Positions 61,736 through 64,000 of a DNA stretch of 64,000 nucleotides are shown here, in pieces (the stretch's first letter is position 1; each line of letters begins with the position of its first letter). The notes below the pieces were generated by a model that saw only the letters and a program-made list of their open reading frames with translations, made no database searches and was not told where the DNA came from. This stretch comes from Aurantiochytrium sp. KH105 (Eukaryota > Sar > Bigyra > Thraustochytrida > Thraustochytriidae), in the NCBI GenBank assembly GCA_003116975.1, contig BGKB01000081.1, positions 214,600 through 278,599 of the forward strand, given 5' to 3'. The translations under genes were made by a program, and so were the position numbers.

Positions 61736-62520
61736 TTGTGAATTGCCGTCTCCACTGCTCGTGGACAATTGCTTATGGTGCTTATGGGCAAAAAAATTGC
61801 TCGTGGAAACCTGCTCGTGATCCAAGGCAGAGTCTTCAATGGCTACACGCGCGCAGGCAAACGTCCATGGAAGCGCACACGCCATGACTGTAAGGTCTCT
61901 TTTGCTGGAACAAATGCGGTTTTACGTTCTTGACTTTTTCCTTTTTCGTCTTCTCTTGTTTCCAGCGATGGAAAGTGTCGACACTCCGCGCTTCACATCG
62001 GCGCAATGTCTCTCTATGTTAACAATTCTAAGAAAATTCTCTTTATTTCAGATAAGATCTTTGTCGTTTTTGCAGTTCGTGTCCAACGTCGCCTAGTTAA
62101 TATCCGTCATGCTCCTGTCTCTTACCGTGTATTTAGTGGCTCGTGCCCAACGTTAACCGGCTGTTGACCGTCGTGCTCCTGTCTCTAAGAAATGTATTTG
62201 TCTCTCGCTTTTCCTGCCGGTAGCGAGAAAACTGGAGGTATGAGTTTTTCCTGGATCAAACTGGGCAGTTTCTGGACCTTCCAACCCCGAAAGAGCAACG
62301 AGAGCCAAAACTAAAATGAAAAAAGGCTACCTCCAAACTGACGAAAAGGGTGAACCTTTACCATGAAAGTGACGAGAACGGTCAGTCTTTTCCAGCGAAA
62401 GTGACGGAGTCAAGTCTGCTGAGTATCATGAGGGCACGTCCGGCTGACCGCCGACTTTCCAACAAGCCTTTTGAACTCTCACTTTCGGAGCGATTAAAAG
62501 CTGTAAGAGCACTCCTCTCT
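61736..62520. other. Convergent 3' region
   Basis: 785 bp between the ends of the ArfGAP gene (+) and HEMK2 gene (-). A short phrase recurs: GTCGTGCTCCTGTCTCT near 62171 and CATGCTCCTGTCTCT near 62108, each preceded by a CCAACGT-type word, so about 70 bp may be an old duplication. No gene is seen. Confidence 0.5.
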
Positions 62521-63243
62521 TCATGTGCTCTTCGCCTGACCGAGATCGCCGTCTGCAATACTCTCAAATTTCGATGCACGGATGACCATGAGAAGCTCAT
62601 TCTTAGCACGACGTTGAGTGAGCACCTCTGCACTGGACAGACCAAAGTTGCGCAAGCGTTCGCAAATATCCTCGGGCTTGTTCTCAAGGATCGCAATGAC
62701 ATAAAAGATACCGGTTGGAGATAAAAGGTCGGCAATTCTCGGCAAAAGTCTGTCGAGAACCTCACGGCCATCCTTGCCGCCTGCCCAGGATCGTGCGATG
62801 AGAGACTCGGTAATCTCCTCTGAAGGGGTTACCACATAGGGCGGATTGAAGATGAGCACATCGACCTTGTGGTGCAAGGCTAAAGCTGAGTCCAAGTCTG
62901 AAACGAGCGCATCCGCCGTAATCACCCCATTATGCGCCGCCGTCCTCGAAGCCACCGACGCAGCGATGGGATTGATATCCAACATGAACATCGCGGGCGG
63001 CACCTTGAGAAGCTTGGCCAGCGCCGTTGATACACATCCGGATCCGGTGCCAATCTCGAGCGCCAACTTCGGCCGCAAGCTGTCTAACAATGCTTTCTCG
63101 GCGTGCAGTGTGTCAACCAAGAGATATGTGTCGTCTGATGGCTCGTACACGTGCTCGTAGTCTGCGCGCCGCAAGTGTTTGAGATCTGGCAGGCTCTGCG
63201 CTTCCGGGTCTACGACGTCCCGCGCGGGGGAGAACGAAGCCAT
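62521..63243 (-). CDS. HEMK2/Mtq2-type release-factor glutamine methyltransferase
   Basis: The protein has 240 residues and an ATG start, the family's usual length. It is an S-adenosylmethionine-dependent methyltransferase: EPSDDTYLLVD opens the domain, LALEIGTGSGCV (about 60-72) is motif I, and NPPY (133-136) is the glutamine/lysine-methylating signature. SWAGGKDGREVLDRLL is a hallmark of the eukaryotic HEMK2/N6AMT1/Mtq2 group. With its Trm112 partner the enzyme methylates the GGQ glutamine of eRF1 (and histone H4 lysine in some species). It is intact and likely cytosolic/nuclear. Trm112 itself is not seen in this window. Confidence 0.93.
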   Translation of the reverse strand: MASFSPARDVVDPEAQSLPDLKHLRRADYEHVYEPSDDTYLLVDTLHAEKALLDSLRPKLALEIGTGSGCVSTALAKLLKVPPAMFMLDINPIAASVASRTAAHNGVITADALVSDLDSALALHHKVDVLIFNPPYVVTPSEEITESLIARSWAGGKDGREVLDRLLPRIADLLSPTGIFYVIAILENKPEDICERLRNFGLSSAEVLTQRRAKNELLMVIRASKFESIADGDLGQAKST

Positions 63244-63817
63244 CGCGACTTCGATTCAAGCCTCTACGGTCTTTCTGTTTTGCCGAGGCAAGCTCAGGCG
63301 GGTTGGCCGGCCGGCCGACGGCAGTGCCCGGCAAGCGCTGCCGGCGAACAGGGCCACTCACTCGCTCGCTCACTCACTCACTCACCCACACGCTGCGAAA
63401 ATCAAATGGCGAAAAAGCCGTATTGCTAGGCCTAAAAAGAAAGGGGGGGGGGGGGGGAAGTGCTTGCACGTCTCTCGACTCAAACGGACCCAGTACTAGC
63501 TGTCTTTGGAGCACTGGAAGCGGCGAAGCGAGCGAGTCGTGCGTGGAGGCGCGGAGAACACTGTGCGCGCGTGGCGCGTGCGACCACGCTCCTGCAGAGG
63601 CGTACGGAAAAGGCCTCGTTGCGCGTCAGCAAGCTGAAAGTTTGAGAAAAGCGTCATTCCAGTAAAGCTGCCAGGCCCGGGAACGGGCATCCTCGCAAGG
63701 CGTGGGCAGAGCCTGACTTGCAAGCACGAGGAAACGTAGGAGCGCTTGTGCGCGTCCATCCAGCCCTAGCTGCCTTTAACCCTGGTCGTGCAGGGGCGGC
63801 CAAGGGCGCCGCCGCCT
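63244..63817. other. Divergent promoter region with G-run
   Basis: 574 bp between HEMK2 (-) and the gene leaving on the right (+). It contains CACT/CTCA repeats (about 63357-63386) and a run of 15 G (63443-63457). No gene is seen. Confidence 0.55.
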
Positions 63818-64000
63818 ATGCTCGAGGGGTTAGACTCTGGCGAAGCCAGCGCGGGCCACTTGCCAACGAGGGCGAATGCGTCTTCGTTCGCACACGCCTC
63901 CAATGCACACGCAAGCAGCGAAAGTGATTTGTTTGACGGAAGAGGCGCAAATGAGAATGCAATAGAAGATCTCTTGCCGGGCCAGGAGATACAAGCTGCC
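63818..64000 (+). CDS. N-terminal part of an acidic protein leaving on the right
   Basis: A frame starts at ATG 63818 (MLEGLDSGEASAGH) and stays open to the window edge, 61 codons. In-frame stops lie just upstream (63737 and 63767), so this ATG is the first in the frame. The composition (Ser, Asp, Glu, Asn, Ala) suggests a disordered N terminus and not chance GC-rich spacer. No family can be named from this fragment. Confidence 0.45.
   Translation, partial: MLEGLDSGEASAGHLPTRANASSFAHASNAHASSESDLFDGRGANENAIEDLLPGQEIQAA

Overview
The window looks like nuclear DNA of a thraustochytrid (Labyrinthulomycetes, stramenopile; the Aurantiochytrium/Schizochytrium/Hondaea group would fit). This is inference. 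The points in favour are long, mostly intronless GC-rich reading frames on both strands with eukaryote-only families: kinesin, ArfGAP-C2, PPR-SMR, TRAP-alpha-like, HEMK2, a Zn2Cys6 regulator and a nucleoplasmin-like protein. There is also a secreted vWA/PAN protein with long Pro-Thr-Glu repeats, a probable flagellar coiled-coil protein, and spacers packed with tetranucleotide repeats. No bacterial operons or ribosome binding sites are seen. One intron is well supported (donor GTACGT, CTGAC branch site, CAG acceptor).

Layout. Bases 2-121 hold the last codons of a gene that enters from the left. The left part (1.7-24.9 kb) is gene-poor. It holds a secreted vWA-PAN-(PTPE)n-vWA protein (1.7-4.8 kb), an unrecognised 994-residue protein (13.1-16.1 kb) and a Zn2Cys6 regulator (19.0-21.0 kb). 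These are separated by long spacers with microsatellites, including about 61 uninterrupted copies of CTTG. A RhoGAP-like/SH3 protein lies at 24.9-27.4 kb. From 27.4 to 30.3 kb there is a recent ~450-bp direct repeat pair around an AT-rich block, nested palindromes and a TATA-like site.

The right part (30.3-64 kb) is gene-dense. In order it holds an unrecognised coiled-coil protein (-), a 2,459-residue helical-repeat protein (+), a kinesin-4-like motor (-), an ABHD13/Bem46 hydrolase (+), a PPR-SMR protein (-), a flagellar-type coiled-coil protein (-), a SET methyltransferase (-), a tandem DsbA/GST-kappa-like protein (+), a spliced nucleoplasmin-like chaperone (-), a two-SH3 adaptor (+), a TRAP-alpha-like protein (-), pantothenate synthetase (+), an N-myristoylated ArfGAP-C2 protein (+), the HEMK2/Mtq2 methyltransferase (-) and the start of an acidic protein that leaves on the right (+).

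The genes do not form one pathway. They are housekeeping, trafficking, cytoskeletal and organelle functions in ordinary eukaryotic order, often as divergent pairs with 300-600 bp of shared upstream DNA. Start codons were chosen by finding the first true ATG in each frame. For several genes the longest open frame begins at GTG or TTG, and the real start is further in.
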